Of a stretch of 64,000 bases of DNA, positions 50,066-62,448 are shown piece by piece. The notes under the pieces were generated by a model, which worked only from the letters and a program-made list of their open reading frames with translations, was not told where the DNA came from and did no database searches. Location: NCBI GenBank assembly GCA_963978895.1, contig OZ022241.1:1021541-1085540 (forward strand). Direction: 5' to 3'. This stretch comes from Erpobdella octoculata (taxonomy: Eukaryota; Annelida; Clitellata; Hirudinida; Erpobdellidae). Every line of letters starts with the position of its first letter. Position 1 is the stretch's first letter. Both the position numbers and the translations under genes were made by a program.

Positions 50066-53000
50066 ATGCCGAAGAAACCTCAAACATCCGTCGGAAACGA
50101 CCTAGGTCACGCCGTCATGAGGAGCAATAAGTACCTGATGGCGGCTTCACTGGTCGTGGACGATGCTCTGCTGAATGAATGCTGCTGGGAGGAAAGTCTC
50201 ATTTCTCCAGAGCAGCTGGATCTTATTAATGTGAGATGAGTTTTTCTTTTATCATGTTTTAAGGTCGATGTTGTTATTTTTGAGTGTTTGTATAAAAATC
50301 GACGCACGTTTTATGTTGTTAGATAATTTATAAAAAACAAGCTTACTAATAAATTTTGTACTGTTCTAATCAAAGTATAAGGATTCAATTATAAACTGTT
50401 CCTCTTTGGATGCCGGAGACAACAAAATTGGGCCGCTCTCCTGATTTTGGAGTGACCCTCATGACGTTGAAGTGGGTTCTTAAGAAATCTTTCGAGAAGT
50501 GCCTGTGACCACCCCGCACCGTAAGCTATTTCGGCAAGAAAAAGTGTAAAGGTTTTGGATATGTTTATGCTGATATGACGCCCCAAGAGCGTTATTTCAG
50601 CAATTCCTTGGGGGGGGGGGGAACTTTTTCCGAGAATTTATTCTGTACAAATTTTCTAACAAATCTATACTTTTGCCTCCAAAAATAGCTGATGACCGGG
50701 AGAAGGTATTTTTTTTTCAAAAATTTCCGAAAGCTTCGTCTAAAATAGACTAAAGTCTTTAGTCTACCTTTATCTGAAAACTGCAACGCACGCGTATTAC
50801 TTTGGAACTCTATAGTAAAAAAAAACTAAACGAACGGTCACTTAACTTTTATAGATGTTAACACAAAGGTCCTGATGGTAATTTATTATATTTTTTAAAA
50901 TTAAAAACGATAACTCTTAGTCCTGCAAGACCCCGCGAAAAAAGGGAATTCGATTCGTCGAAGAGATTTTGAAAAATAAAGAAACTAGCCTGGGAGCACT
51001 GTGCCAGTGCATTTCCAATGCCGGTTCCAGTCAAGAGGTGGCGGATAAGTTGCTGGCGGGTTACGAACTGTCAGGCACTGCTCTGGTTCACGATCCGAAC
51101 ATTCAAAGAGAAGCAACGAGGTTTGGTTTTTCACTAATTCACTGCATCTAATAGGTAGTTTTTATTTTAAATTTACATTTTTAAAATAAAATAGATAAAT
51201 TAAAAAGTTAATCTAACTTTTTAGTTTAAGAGTAGTTTAATACCGAGAATGAACAGCATCTTGCCGATCTTGCTCATTATATGACGTCTGCTACAAGCTA
51301 GAAAGTTTATAAACTGTTCATGAAATTAATTTTACTCACAGCTTGGTCTTCAAGATCTTCGGAGCTAGTAGGAGAATGTCGGAGCGAGACAAAAAACAAA
51401 TATCAACCTTGGTGTGCCTGAAAGCGACGGCGGCCGTTCAAAACTATTTGAAAATTAACGGCGCCTTTCAGAGGAAACTGAAAAAAGCCAAAACCGAGTT
51501 GACCAAAGCTGAAAAGTAATATTCTTATTTTTAAAATCAAATTTAAAGTATTAATTACTGCTCATACTATTTTTTTATAATGTTTAAAATATTTTCGAAA
51601 GAAAATTAAAAGACACACTGGAGCGTCTTGAGCGCATCGAAGAAAATGAATTCTTGAAAAAGGTGTCTGACGATCTCATTGATACGAGGACAACGTCAGA
51701 TGCCATTCTTGAAATGCAGAGAACTGCATGCTGCACTGAAGTAATATATATCTTAATATATATCCACCTATTCATTATGTATATACTTAATATTGCCATA
51801 TTTTTTACTAATGTTAAGATAGCTATTTTTAGGTATTAAAAGGCGCTATATAAGTTAATTTGATTGATCGATTGTTAGCTCGCAGTTTTATTCTAGCTGG
51901 TACCCTAGAGACTCTGGTGAATTATATTAACAAAAATAAGTAAATCACATGGTTTTTTGTGAAGCACATAAAATATCAACACCACTCATTATGTAGGAGT
52001 TCAACTCCGTTTCGCCTAAACGCGAACCAGTCCCAGGTTTGCATAAAGGAGCAGGAAAAAAGACTAAAAGATCTGCGACAGGAAATACATGTGTTTCTTA
52101 AATGCTGTTATCTAATTTTGGTTTTTTTTAAATTATATTTGGAAATTGGCTAGCGTTTAATTGTTTAGGCATTGATTCTAGAAATCCTCCAGCCGCAATT
52201 GCTTCAGTTTCAATATCGATGTTTTTTTCTTATTTAAGCTACCTATTCAAAACAAGTAAATTAAAAACGAATTTTTAAAACCAATGCTCTTATATGTAAT
52301 TAAAACACAAATTTTGCAATCAATTTTTTCTTATATTACTCTTTTATTTTATGTTAAAGTCGAAATATCTTAATTATATCGAAATATCGAAATTAATTAA
52401 AATTATCTAAATTAATTGACTTATTGTAAAACTAATAATTGAATATTGCATTGTCTTCTATTTTGAGCATGTATGCAAAATTTGAAAAAATCTATCATCA
52501 GGAAGTGACTCAAAAATTGATTGCAAGATTTGAAACAGACAGAGAAACAAACAGACAGACAGAGAAACAGAGACGACGAGTTAATAAAAACATTGGTAAT
52601 AATAATAAAAATATCATCAAAAAGCATAAAATTTAAATATCTCAACTATTTACATGAAAATTTCGTACACGCTTGAGAATCGCGGTTCGTGTTAACTTGG
52701 TAAAATAGTCTGCCAGTCGGTTAGCGTTTTGTGGTCAAGAAAACCCTTAAGAAAACCCTCAAGAAAACCCTCAAGAAAACCCTCAAGAAAACCCTCAAGA
52801 AAACCCTCAAGAAACCCCTCGATAAAATCCTCAAGAAAATTAACTAAATTAATTGACTTATTGTAAAACTAATAATTGAATATTGCATTGTCTTCTATCT
52901 TGAGCATGTATGCAAAATTTGAAAAAAATCTACCATCAGGAAGTGACTCAAAAATTGATTGCAAGATTTGAAACAGACAGAGAAACAGACAGAGAAACAG

Positions 53001-54187
53001 ACAGAGAAACAGAGCCGACGAGTTAATAAAAGCATTGGTAAAAAACAGCAGCTGACCATTGAGACTTGTAATTATTACTCTTGTTAGAATGTATGCAATT
53101 ATACGTAAAATTGAAGCAAGAACGTTTAAAAATAACTGTCAAATAATTATCATCGCAGCAAGAAAAACTGTCGGGGATAATCGATGAGAAGATCAACTTC
53201 CTGATCAGAAAATTCAACCGGGCTGTGCTCCAAGAGAAGAAAAATCCTTACATTGAAAGCAAGGTAAAAACGTCAAATCGTTATTTTTTCCCCTACAGCT
53301 GTTTTTAAGAGTGATTTAATCAACAACACGCATAGGGGAAATTATCTTTTTTAGCCAATATACAACAATACCGGGCAACTTTGCTGTCTGTGCTGTTTTG
53401 TGCCTCTTCTGTTCGATTTTGAAAATGTCAGAGATATTGCGAGTACTTATGATGCGAGTACGAGTACGAGTACCATGGTATCGAATACGAGTACGAGACA
53501 GTACGAGTCACGAGTACTTGTACCAAGTACTACATCTCTGGAAAATGTTGACACCATTCCTTTGATAATCGGTAGGTGGCCTGGCCGAGTGGTGAACCAG
53601 TGACAACAAACTAATTGCCTCACAAGGGGGCGTGGCAAACCTTGAAAAGCCCGTTTTAGCCTTGAAATTTACTCAAAATTTTAGATTGCAGCAAGCAAGT
53701 AATTATCTTTTTTTTATAAACCTAAGTGCATGTAAAATATTAGCAAAATTTTTAAGTATATTGATTTATGATATTAGTAGAATAAATAATAACAAGTGAA
53801 GCAAAAACAAAGTTTTTTAAAAACACACTTTTATATTTTTTTACTACATAAACAACAAACATATTAGCATAGACAATAAATAGTTTGACGAAAATATCAC
53901 AAATAGTTATTCAATTAAATTTTGTCCAATCGATCCGAATATTTGATAGAATGCATTGTTAATCAGTTCGGAGGTGTGTTTAAATTTTGAAGTCTCTAGC
54001 TCATCGGGAAGTTAGTTTAAAATCGATTGCAAAATTTGACGACAGACAGATAGACAGATGGACAGACAGAGAAGTCAAGTTAAATAAAAGTGTGTAAAAA
54101 TCAAATAAATTAAATTTCCAAATTAAATTCTTCAGCAAAATTTTATAAGTAATTTAATAATCTTTTTATAGTTTAAACTTGTGAGCA

Positions 54188-54222
<35 letters not shown>

Positions 54223-57046
54223 TAGCGGGGTTACCCGGCGTTGCCCGGGGTTTTTAGAGGTTTTTCTAATGTTTGTCCCTCTCGCTCCCGTTTCCTTCTC
54301 CACTTTCCCGTTTTCGTCGCGTTCCCGGTCGCTTTTCCGCTCTCGGTCGTTTTCCAGCTCCCGGTCGCTTTCCCGCTCAGAAGTTTTGTTATCGATTTTC
54401 TCTCTTGCTCGCGTTTCCTTCCAAGCTTGCTCTCCCGATTCCAGTCGCTTTCCGCGTTCCCGGTCGCTTTCCGCGTTCCCGGTCGCTTTCCCGTTCCCGG
54501 TCGCTTTCCCGTTCCCGGTCGCTTTCCCGTTCCCGGTCGCTTTCCCGTTCCCGGTCGCTTTCCCGTTCCTGGTCGCTTTCCCGTTCCCGCTCACGCTTGC
54601 TCTCCCGTTCCCGGTCATGCTTGCTCTCCCATTCCCGGTCACGGTTGCTCTCCCGTTCCCGTCCCCGTTCACGCTCATTTTCTCTTTTCCATTCTTTCAT
54701 AACTTCTGTTAGCCTATAAAACGTAAAATAGATTTGCTAAGACTATATATATATATGAATGTTTGTGGGTTAGTTTGTCTATTATAGAAACGGGAAAGCG
54801 ACCCGGAACGGACAGCGAGTGGGAGCGGGAATGCGACACGGAACGGACAGCGAGCGGGAGCGGGAATGCGACCGGCAGCGGGAAAACGACCGAAAACGGG
54901 AAAGCGAACAGGAGTGGGAAAGCAGGTGGGAAAGGAAACGGGAGAGAAAGAAACAAACATTAGAAAAACCTCTAAAAAACCCGGGCAACGCCGGGTATCT
55001 CCGCTAGTACATACATAAACACAGACACAGACACACATACATGCACATACACATACATACATACACACATACATACGCACATATATATATATATAGTTCC
55101 CGCTCGCTCCCCCGCTCCGCTCCGCTCATTTTGTGACGGATTTCAAAATTTTTTTCTCTATATTTGATTCCCCTTGACTCTCAAGATTGTGTGAAAATTT
55201 CATTACGATCGGATGAATGGTGTAGCAATGCATAAACGCCATTAACATATATACATATATACATACAAACATTCATTTTTATATATATAGATAAAAATAT
55301 ATATCAAGTTGTTTGTTCTTTTGCACCATCATCATTTCCTAATGTTGAACTTTAAAAAAGAAAAAAAAGAAAACCCATTAAAATAGTTTGAGCGCACAAG
55401 CAGAAATATTTCAATATTCGACGAAACGTCGGTTCCTTCGTGAATTGTTTTTATCGGCTCCTCAGCTGTTAAACAAGCGTTATTATATTGCTGTCCATCT
55501 GTCGCCCCCGTTTATTTATCGGTAGCAGTTCATCAAGCACTTGACACCTGCTGCCCGCCCTGCCCAGGTGTCTGCCCAGGTGTCTGCCCAGGTGTCAAGT
55601 GCCACTAAATGAGTCAGCGGAGCGACCTTGACATTTAGATTGGTGTATTTTTTTAAATTAATTAAATTGCTAGCTTTGTTGAAGTTTCGCGAAGACGGAT
55701 GTTGCAGGAAGAATTTCATCAGCTGGCCATAATAATATTTTAACCGACTCATTTGTACTGAATTGAGGATCGCTAAAGTTTTTCCTTGATCTAAAGTTTT
55801 ATTCAAACCTAAATAGGCCAATGGCAATTTTGCTACATTTTTCAAATCCATTCAAGCAGTTTCCTTTAACAGATACGATTAGAGCAACTAGCAACACGTC
55901 AGTGGTATTTTTTCACTAGAAATAACTTCTTTCGTCCCTGAAGTGGACAAATAAGACTTCTCCCACCTCTATTGGAGAATCCAACAGGAACCTCAACTGA
56001 CGACTCCTTGATCACGATACAGTCATTCAACTAAAATCTAAAACTCTAAGTTATCAAAAACATTATTTGGAGAAAATAAGACTCAGATTTAAAACAGTAT
56101 AATTATTAATCAATTAAAACATTAATTTTTTAGGCGCTTAAACGTATTGATTGAAATAAGCATTTGTTTAATGTTCTTAGAATTTTTTTTTTGTTATAGA
56201 TTTTCATTAATCTTAAACATGCTGTTGGTTGGATTTTTCTTAAAATTTATTCCCAAGACCAGACAGACAGGTTCAACGTACGGAACAATTTCTGGGAGGC
56301 TGAAAACGCCGAATGGAGACCAATCTTCTGCCGCGGGAGCAAAAGACCTAACAGGAGTGTCAGCTGATTTTGCTTCGACGGTTAACGACGGCTTTGAACC
56401 CGGCGCCGGCAACATAACAGCTCTGAAAGCGGCGTCATCGTCACACTTATTTCCCCAGGAAAACCTCATGCAATTCGAGACGGTAGAGAACATAACAGCC
56501 AGAAACAATATCGCCGTCAATACTTTCGGCAAACAATTTAGTGGTGATGTTATCGATCGTAAGATAGAAACAGGTGTTACGCGTGAGGCTAATTTCGGTG
56601 CATCGCACGACGATCGTCGCAACAATCCTGTTACGATCAAGGTAACAAGGTCTTCGACATCTTCGGTTCTCAGAGAAGATGCGGAACTGCCGCAGCGTGC
56701 AGCAGACACAGGTGGAGCATCGAGCGGCGATCGAGATCTTCTGGGCGACACGGCGTCCAAAACGTCGACTGCAAAAACTGCTCTCACCGACGGCATCGTC
56801 GTCGGCACAACGTCGCTGGTCAGCCAGCCGGGTTCAAAGATCAGCCAGCCTGGTTCAAAGATCAGCCAGCCTGGTTCAAAGATCAGCCAGCCTGGTTCAA
56901 AGATCAGCCAGCCTGGTTCAAAGGTCAACCAGCCTGGTTCAAAGGCCAGCCAGCCGATCAGACTACGAAGAAGCTCGACGTTTGTCAAAAAATCATCCAA
57001 ACAGCTGAACTGCAAGAAAAAAACTCACCACAGAGATCAGTTCTAA
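50066..57046 (+). CDS. CARD-like, coiled-coil protein with heptapeptide-repeat tail, seven exons
   Basis: Proposed exons: 50066-50230, 50921-51120, 51342-51515, 51602-51740, 52037-52090, 53159-53263, 56258-57046. Phases all match; 541 residues. Residues about 16-105 look like a helical death-fold domain of CARD type: LISPEQLDLIN, then RKKGIRFVEEILKNKETSLG and ALCQCISNAG, spaced as helices 2-5 of a CARD. Residues about 120-280 are Lys/Glu-rich coiled coil (KLKKAKTELTKAEKKLKDTL; EKRLKDLRQEIHQEK). The last exon is low-complexity, with six or more SQPGSKI repeats and a basic C-terminus. CARD proteins assemble signalling complexes through homotypic contacts, so an adaptor role is an inference. I do not recognise the whole architecture as a known family. 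Exon 5 has a weak donor (GTGTTT) and the intron before the last exon is 3 kb, so a missed exon is possible. Start chosen for caaaaATGCC. Confidence 0.65.
51997..52101 (+). CDS. Possible alternative terminal exon of the CARD-like gene
   Basis: An acceptor (ttatgtag) at 51996 opens phase 0 and reads EFNSVSPKREPVPGLHKGAG onward to a TAA at 52099-52101. This overlaps exon 5 (52037-52090) in another frame. Using it would give a protein of about 260 residues without the repeat tail. The second half of the coiled coil comes only from the 52037 acceptor, so I prefer that for the main form. Confidence 0.3.
   Translation, partial: EFNSVSPKREPVPGLHKGAGKKTKRSATGNTCVS
52376..53040. repeat. Twin retroposon-tail copies flanking a 12-bp minisatellite
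   Basis: Copies at 52390-52609 and 52846-53040 share taaattaattgacttattgt, atgtatgcaaaatttgaaaa, aggaagtgactcaaaaattg and a GACAGAGAAAC tail, and are nearly identical. Between them, 52741-52840, is an array of aaaccctcaaga. The tails resemble family B (gattgcaa-atttga-acagacag), so they are diverged relatives. They lie in intron 5 of the CARD-like gene. Confidence 0.8.
53887..54100 (+). mobile_element. Retroposon-tail repeat (family B), copy 2
   Basis: Homologous along its length to 40116-40325, ending in the same GACA run and aaaagtgtgtaaaaa. It lies in intron 6 of the CARD-like gene. Confidence 0.75.
54222..55015. mobile_element. Two family A heads in inverted orientation
   Basis: The left head reads actagcggggttacccggcg then ttgcccgggg; the right end (54966-55012), reversed, reads actagcggagatacccggcg then ttgcccgggt. 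Both continue into agaggtttttctaatgtttg, so the arms match for at least 75 bp. The C-rich middle of the left copy has expanded into an 18-bp array (54455-54600, unit ccggtcgctttcccgttc). A TA run precedes the pair. The Arg/Ser and Pro/Phe open frames here come from that array. Confidence 0.7.
55096..55250 (+). mobile_element. Family A tail, copy 2
   Basis: Contains ctcattttgtgac, gactctcaagattgtgtgaa and gatgaatggtgtagcaatgc, matching 20770-20890. Head and tail are separated here by the inverted copy and a TACA microsatellite, so the locus is a nested or rearranged insertion. Confidence 0.7.
56822..56956 (+). repeat. 21-bp in-frame minisatellite coding SQPGSKI
   Basis: Units start at 56822, 56843, 56864, 56885, 56906 and 56927 with a partial one at 56948. 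Four internal units are almost identical at DNA level; the outer units show changes (KVN, KAS). Copy number is probably variable. Confidence 0.92.
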
Positions 57047-57097
57047 TAATCCGATTAAAAAAAAGTGAATTCATTGCGTAAGAAGACACGGAGAAAG

Positions 57098-57162
<65 letters not shown>

Positions 57163-60100
57163 GAGAGAAAGAGAGGAGATAGGAAGAGGGAAAGCCTCAC
57201 ATCAATTTAAATAATTCTCGCTAATAATAGGAAACCGAATTAGATTGATGACAGGAGCTACAAAAGGGACCCGGAAAGGTTCATTACATTCGGAAGTTTT
57301 TAATATAAAAAAAAAAGTATAAAACAAGAGAGAGACAGAAGGAATGGTGGCGTATTCGTTTTACTCGGACCGCAATTACCGCCTATTTCTATTCTATTCA
57401 GACCGAGATTTTTTGCGTTCGCCTGACGGTTGGACGTGTGATGCACCGAACCAACTCTCTGCTGCTGATTCTATTCTGGTTCAAAAACAGTCGATTCGAT
57501 AGAAAAAAATGCCTTTTTTTCTTCTTTTTATGAAGTTAGGTTCGATGCATAGGAGGAAACTCGGTAGCGGTCGACAAGCATGCGCACAGCCGAAAGAGTC
57601 TTGCGGCTTATTTTCGGCTATGCAATACAGCACAAAAGTTTAACCATTCTATTCTGATGATTCTTCATTATAAACCGTACGAGTCTGACAGAGTTTGAAT
57701 CCTTGAGATAGTTCACATAACAGTTTATACGATGTTCTACTAGATGGCATCAGGGTCGGTCTGAAAATGGCACATTTTTTAAATTGAGATACAAGGAAGA
57801 CCTTTGAAGTAGGCACCCATCGAGATATTCTAGTCAGAGTTTAGCGGTAAAACTTGACCAGTGTGAAAAAGGATTGATCTGATCTGGGTAGCACATCACT
57901 CGAAAAAGAACTTCTTTGTTTGTCGGAAGTGTAAAAAAAAACTCATCCGATTAGAAGTGACATAATTTAATCGTCTGGAACTTATAATATTTTAATCTGT
58001 CAAAGCCAATTCTAATGAATTCTATCAGAACCTAAGAAGAAGGTTTGCTAACGGCTTACCCACGGCTTTGGAATTGCTTTCCACCAGAGGCCACAATCGC
58101 AGTTACAGCTCTTAGCTTAAGAAAGGTACTTAATAATTAAAGCCCGCTTGTTTGTAGCCTAGAAGTCGGCGAATTAGCGCCCCACTGCTAACGGTTGTTA
58201 CGTTGAAATAATGGTCTTTAAATGTACATTAAATTGTAACTATAATCATTTGCATGTCATTTCGTTGTTACATTTTTTTTGTTTTTAAATTTCGTCTTTT
58301 GATTAACACATTGCGATTAGTTAACTTACAAGTTGATTTTCAAGTTTAATTCATTTAAAGTTCAGTTAACTGTAATATTAATAAATTTTTGTTTTTCTTA
58401 TAGGATTGTTAAAATAAATAACTAAGTTTTATCCTGGCCATTTTTTATTACGAAAGCGAAAATGTTTAACTAAACTACAGAAGAGATTAATGAATTCGCT
58501 CTTTATTTTTTATTAAGCCATCATCTGTTTTCATTTAAACATTCTAAATTCTAACACACCATCAGTGTTTGGAGTGCTAATCCCGTGTTGCATCAAATCA
58601 ACTGTTTTCGTCGGCATTAATCGAATAATCGGAACCTTTCTATCGATTTATACAAATTTAATTTGAACTGAGTTAACTCGTCTTAGCTTACACACAATTG
58701 AATGCCGACTAGCGCATTTGAGTTTTCGGAGGCTTGAAAGCAAATAACTGATTTTAGGCAAAGAAAGACCATTCTAGCTAAGAATGAATCTCAGTGTATT
58801 CTAAATATTTGAAAACTATTAATTAAAAAAAAGCATAGTTTAGTATGATTATTTATAAGCTTACTTCGAGAATACCTGATTTTGTTGTTTGTAATTTACA
58901 GAAGTAAGAAATAACTAGTAAGATACATTCATAGATTAGTTAAACTAGAGACACCTCAGCAGTTATAAGGCGTCGGTTCTTATCATCGCAACAAGTTATA
59001 ACATTCGAATACCCAACCGACTGTTGATTTTAGGTGAAATATAAAAGAAAAGGTTTTTCTTCCTCGATCCCAGAGTAAAGCTATAAGTTAAGTAACCCCG
59101 CCATGACAACATTAATATAATCTATGTTGACAGATGTTTTCTTAAGAAGTTTTCAACATAAACTTAGCATAGCATTCGATTTTTTCAGTCGTTCAGACGA
59201 AGGAGTTGTTGATTCGAAAACAAGAAGCATTTCTTAATGAAGAATTCAACGACTAGACTTTTTTCTGCGAAAATTCAACGGCGACACAGAAGTGTTCTGG
59301 ACCACCGACCCACCACACTTCTCGCTAACTTACCGTCTACCGGCCGCTATTGACGCCCCTACAACCTCCCCCCCCAGTCTCCCCGTTCCAGACGTACGGC
59401 TGACGCGATGCGCTCCAAGGTGATATTTGCGCGGCGTGTTTAAGCCCGTGAAAGCAGTGTACCCGGAAAGCAACAAAACGACAAAAAAAAATAACACCAT
59501 TGATTTCTTCTCGATTAACGTCGGTCCTCTAGAAGTATTAGTAAAGATGGCGATGATCGTGAATAGTAACATTCGCAGACGACAAAAAATGAGGAAAAAT
59601 GCAACAGTGAGTCAAGAAAGATTTACAAAACAATTGTTTGTATATATTTATATACACATATGCATTCACGCTATGGAATATGGGCGCGGAATAAAAGTAT
59701 ACATAGTTGCGTATGCAAATCGATAAATATATACCTACAATCCGAGATGGTATCCCAGGGTATTCGACCGGGAACGAACTGACGTAGTTAGTATACTAAA
59801 AAAAGGTACCAAAATACGTTTGTTGTGTACAAAGGCATCAGCGGGTATACCCAAACACGTGTTAGAACACTGCGGTAACCAGCCGGTAAGGTAGGCTGCA
59901 GTCGCAGGTTCCAGGTATTATGGAAACGTGGTAACCATGGAGTCTAACACGTAGAGGTTTGTGATAGGTTAGAAAACAATGCTTCTCCAATGTAGAGTGA
60001 TGTAGATCGACATTTCTATGAATGAAAGCCTAGCACTTGAATGGTACTGCGACGCAGGAAAAATAATGCTCTAATGAATGCGCCCCATTGTGTTTTTTCC

Positions 60101-61678
60101 TGATAAAATAAAAAAAAATAAAGAAAGAAAGAGACAGAGACAGAGACAGACAGAGACACTTGCTAGTAGCCGGACGAACAAGCGTGGATAGAGAAGCATA
60201 TATGCGGCCTTTTCTGGCTCCGTTCGTAGTGTGACAACAGAGAATTGTTAGTGTACAGACTATTAGTGCAAAACAAAAATTGAGTTCCGTTTCACTTGAG
60301 AACGTATTTATTGTATCCTACGTCATATTAATCGGTTTTTTTCGATTACTTTTATATTCCATTTAAACCGACAAAGACAGCAAAAATACTTTTCGTTTTG
60401 GAATCGAAAAATAGAACTGTTTGTTGACAGAAATGCTCTGATAAACAGAGCTTCGACAATAGATAAGTGAAAAACCAGCAAGAAAAATTTAATTTTTTTT
60501 TAGCTGATAAGAGTAAATAAAGAGATTACTGTTGCGACAAAGGCACTTGGCAACCTGTGTATAGGCATATGAAACAAAATGCGACCAAGCGCCACTTGAG
60601 ATTGAGTCGGAAAATGGCCACGATACCTTTACATACAAAATCCAGATATGATCTGCCTTTTTAAGTTACTTCGGAAAGAACCTAAGCTTGAAATCTGTGA
60701 CAGTCAAGGTTTAGAAAACTACATTGCATTCTCCAATACAGAGAAATACTATTAATATATACCTCCTACTTCTTTCTGGCTAGACTGGAAAGAAATCAAA
60801 TGTGCATTAATTATTAATTATTAATTTTTTAATAACCTAAAAGTAAAGTAGAGAAAATTCTGAAAACTACAGAATTTTCTCAACGCCGCCAGTTTTCTCT
60901 TCAACCTGTACAAATTTTTCACGGCAAAAGGAAAAATCCGCGGTTAAAAATGTTTACACTGCCGAGAAAAAAATACGTTTAAAAGTAAACTGCTGTCTTC
61001 GAAATTGAAACAAAAAGCGAAATTAAACAACAACAGTCCGAGTTCTTTATCTAGTCACGGTTTTCAATAATGAATAATATATATTATTATATATATGTAT
61101 ATTTATTTATTAATTAATTAAAAAAATAACGATTACAAAACGAATTAAAAAAAAAAAAAGAAGAAGAAAAGATTGATCTCAGTGGCCAACGGAGCGGACA
61201 ATCGACGAATGGCAAATCATTACAGCTCCACGAAGAATAATTTGTTATTTACACTACGAAACCAAACAGGAACTGCATGCATGTTGTCTTTTCGGTTAGC
61301 AAGCAAGAAAACAAACGGTAGAGTCTCTCGTCTTCATCTTATATATATACTCTCGATCACAGTGCAGATGACCTTGCAGATGACCCTAGCCGTTCGAAGG
61401 TCGGCATTCGTCCTTGTGACCTTTCTCCCAAGATTTAGCCTGAAAAATAAATTTCATATTACCTCATCGGTGGTACGTAATTTTGCCTATCGCTTATATC
61501 GCTACTTGTATCGCTACCAGCCGACACCAGGAACTCTGACTCCGTAGCCATTTCCAAGACAAACCAAAAACTTTTTTATTATAAATCAGCTCTTGCGGCA
61601 TGAACTTTGCACTTTGTGTTGTCCGAGGGCGCCTCAGTCGCGTGTCTTGGCGCTCTAAAAATTCAGTTTTATTTTATT

Positions 61679-61725
<47 letters not shown>

Positions 61726-62404
61726 TTTTTTATTTTATTTTTTTTATTTTATTTATTTTTATTTTATTTATTTATTTTTATTTTATTTATTTATTTTTAT
61801 TTTATTTATTTTTATTTTATTTCATTTCAGGATGTAAGATTGTTGCCAATTTTATGCCCACGACGTCATAGAATTTTTAACAAAAATTTCAGCTGAAAAA
61901 ATTTATTAATAGAAGATTTGTTGCTCTGGAATTTTTGAGGCTGCTGCCCATCTTCTACAGAGTCGATCCTAGATTTTAGAGCGGTGGACTCAAGCCCTGC
62001 AATGCTGGTCGGTCCCCAATTTCCCTCTTTAAAAAAAATGTTGTTAAGCTGAAGTTTTTGGGATTCAAATCTCGCCGCAAATGAAATTAACCATGTCATT
62101 CCATTATTTAACCACTTTTTTTTATTTAATTTTTAGCTTGCATTCAGTTTTTTCTGACATCAAATTTTAGGATAGATTCGTAGTTGTTATTGTTATTTAA
62201 GCATCTCTTTTTAAAACCCAGAATTCTCCATTTTTATAACGACCGAGCATCTAGATCGATACAAATTGGCCATGTCTTGAGTTATAAATTGTCTGAACAG
62301 GTGTGCAATTGAATTAGTCAGAACAGGTTAATGATCCGTGAGACTGGAGGAGAAAAGTATGCGATGTGCGCGCGATCACGTGTGCATGTGTGTGTGTGTT
62401 TGTT

Positions 62405-62448
<44 letters not shown>

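Noticed and set aside
53570..53650. Possible tRNA or tRNA-derived SINE ('tggccgagtgg' resembles an A box)
   Set aside because: No matching B box at the right distance and no cloverleaf could be drawn.
54166..54719. Arg/Glu/Ser-rich and Pro/Phe-rich frames of 100-170 residues
   Set aside because: They lie over the 18-bp array within family A copies; not a gene.
56194..57015. Minus-strand open frame of 273 residues
   Set aside because: Shadow of the last exon of the CARD-like gene, including its repeat.
59280..59730. CpG-containing patch with a 99-residue plus-strand frame
   Set aside because: No homology or splice partner; may be a promoter but evidence is too thin.
61930..62100. SINE-like stretch with 'gggattcaaatctc' resembling a B box
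   Set aside because: Box spacing is too long and no second copy was seen in the window.
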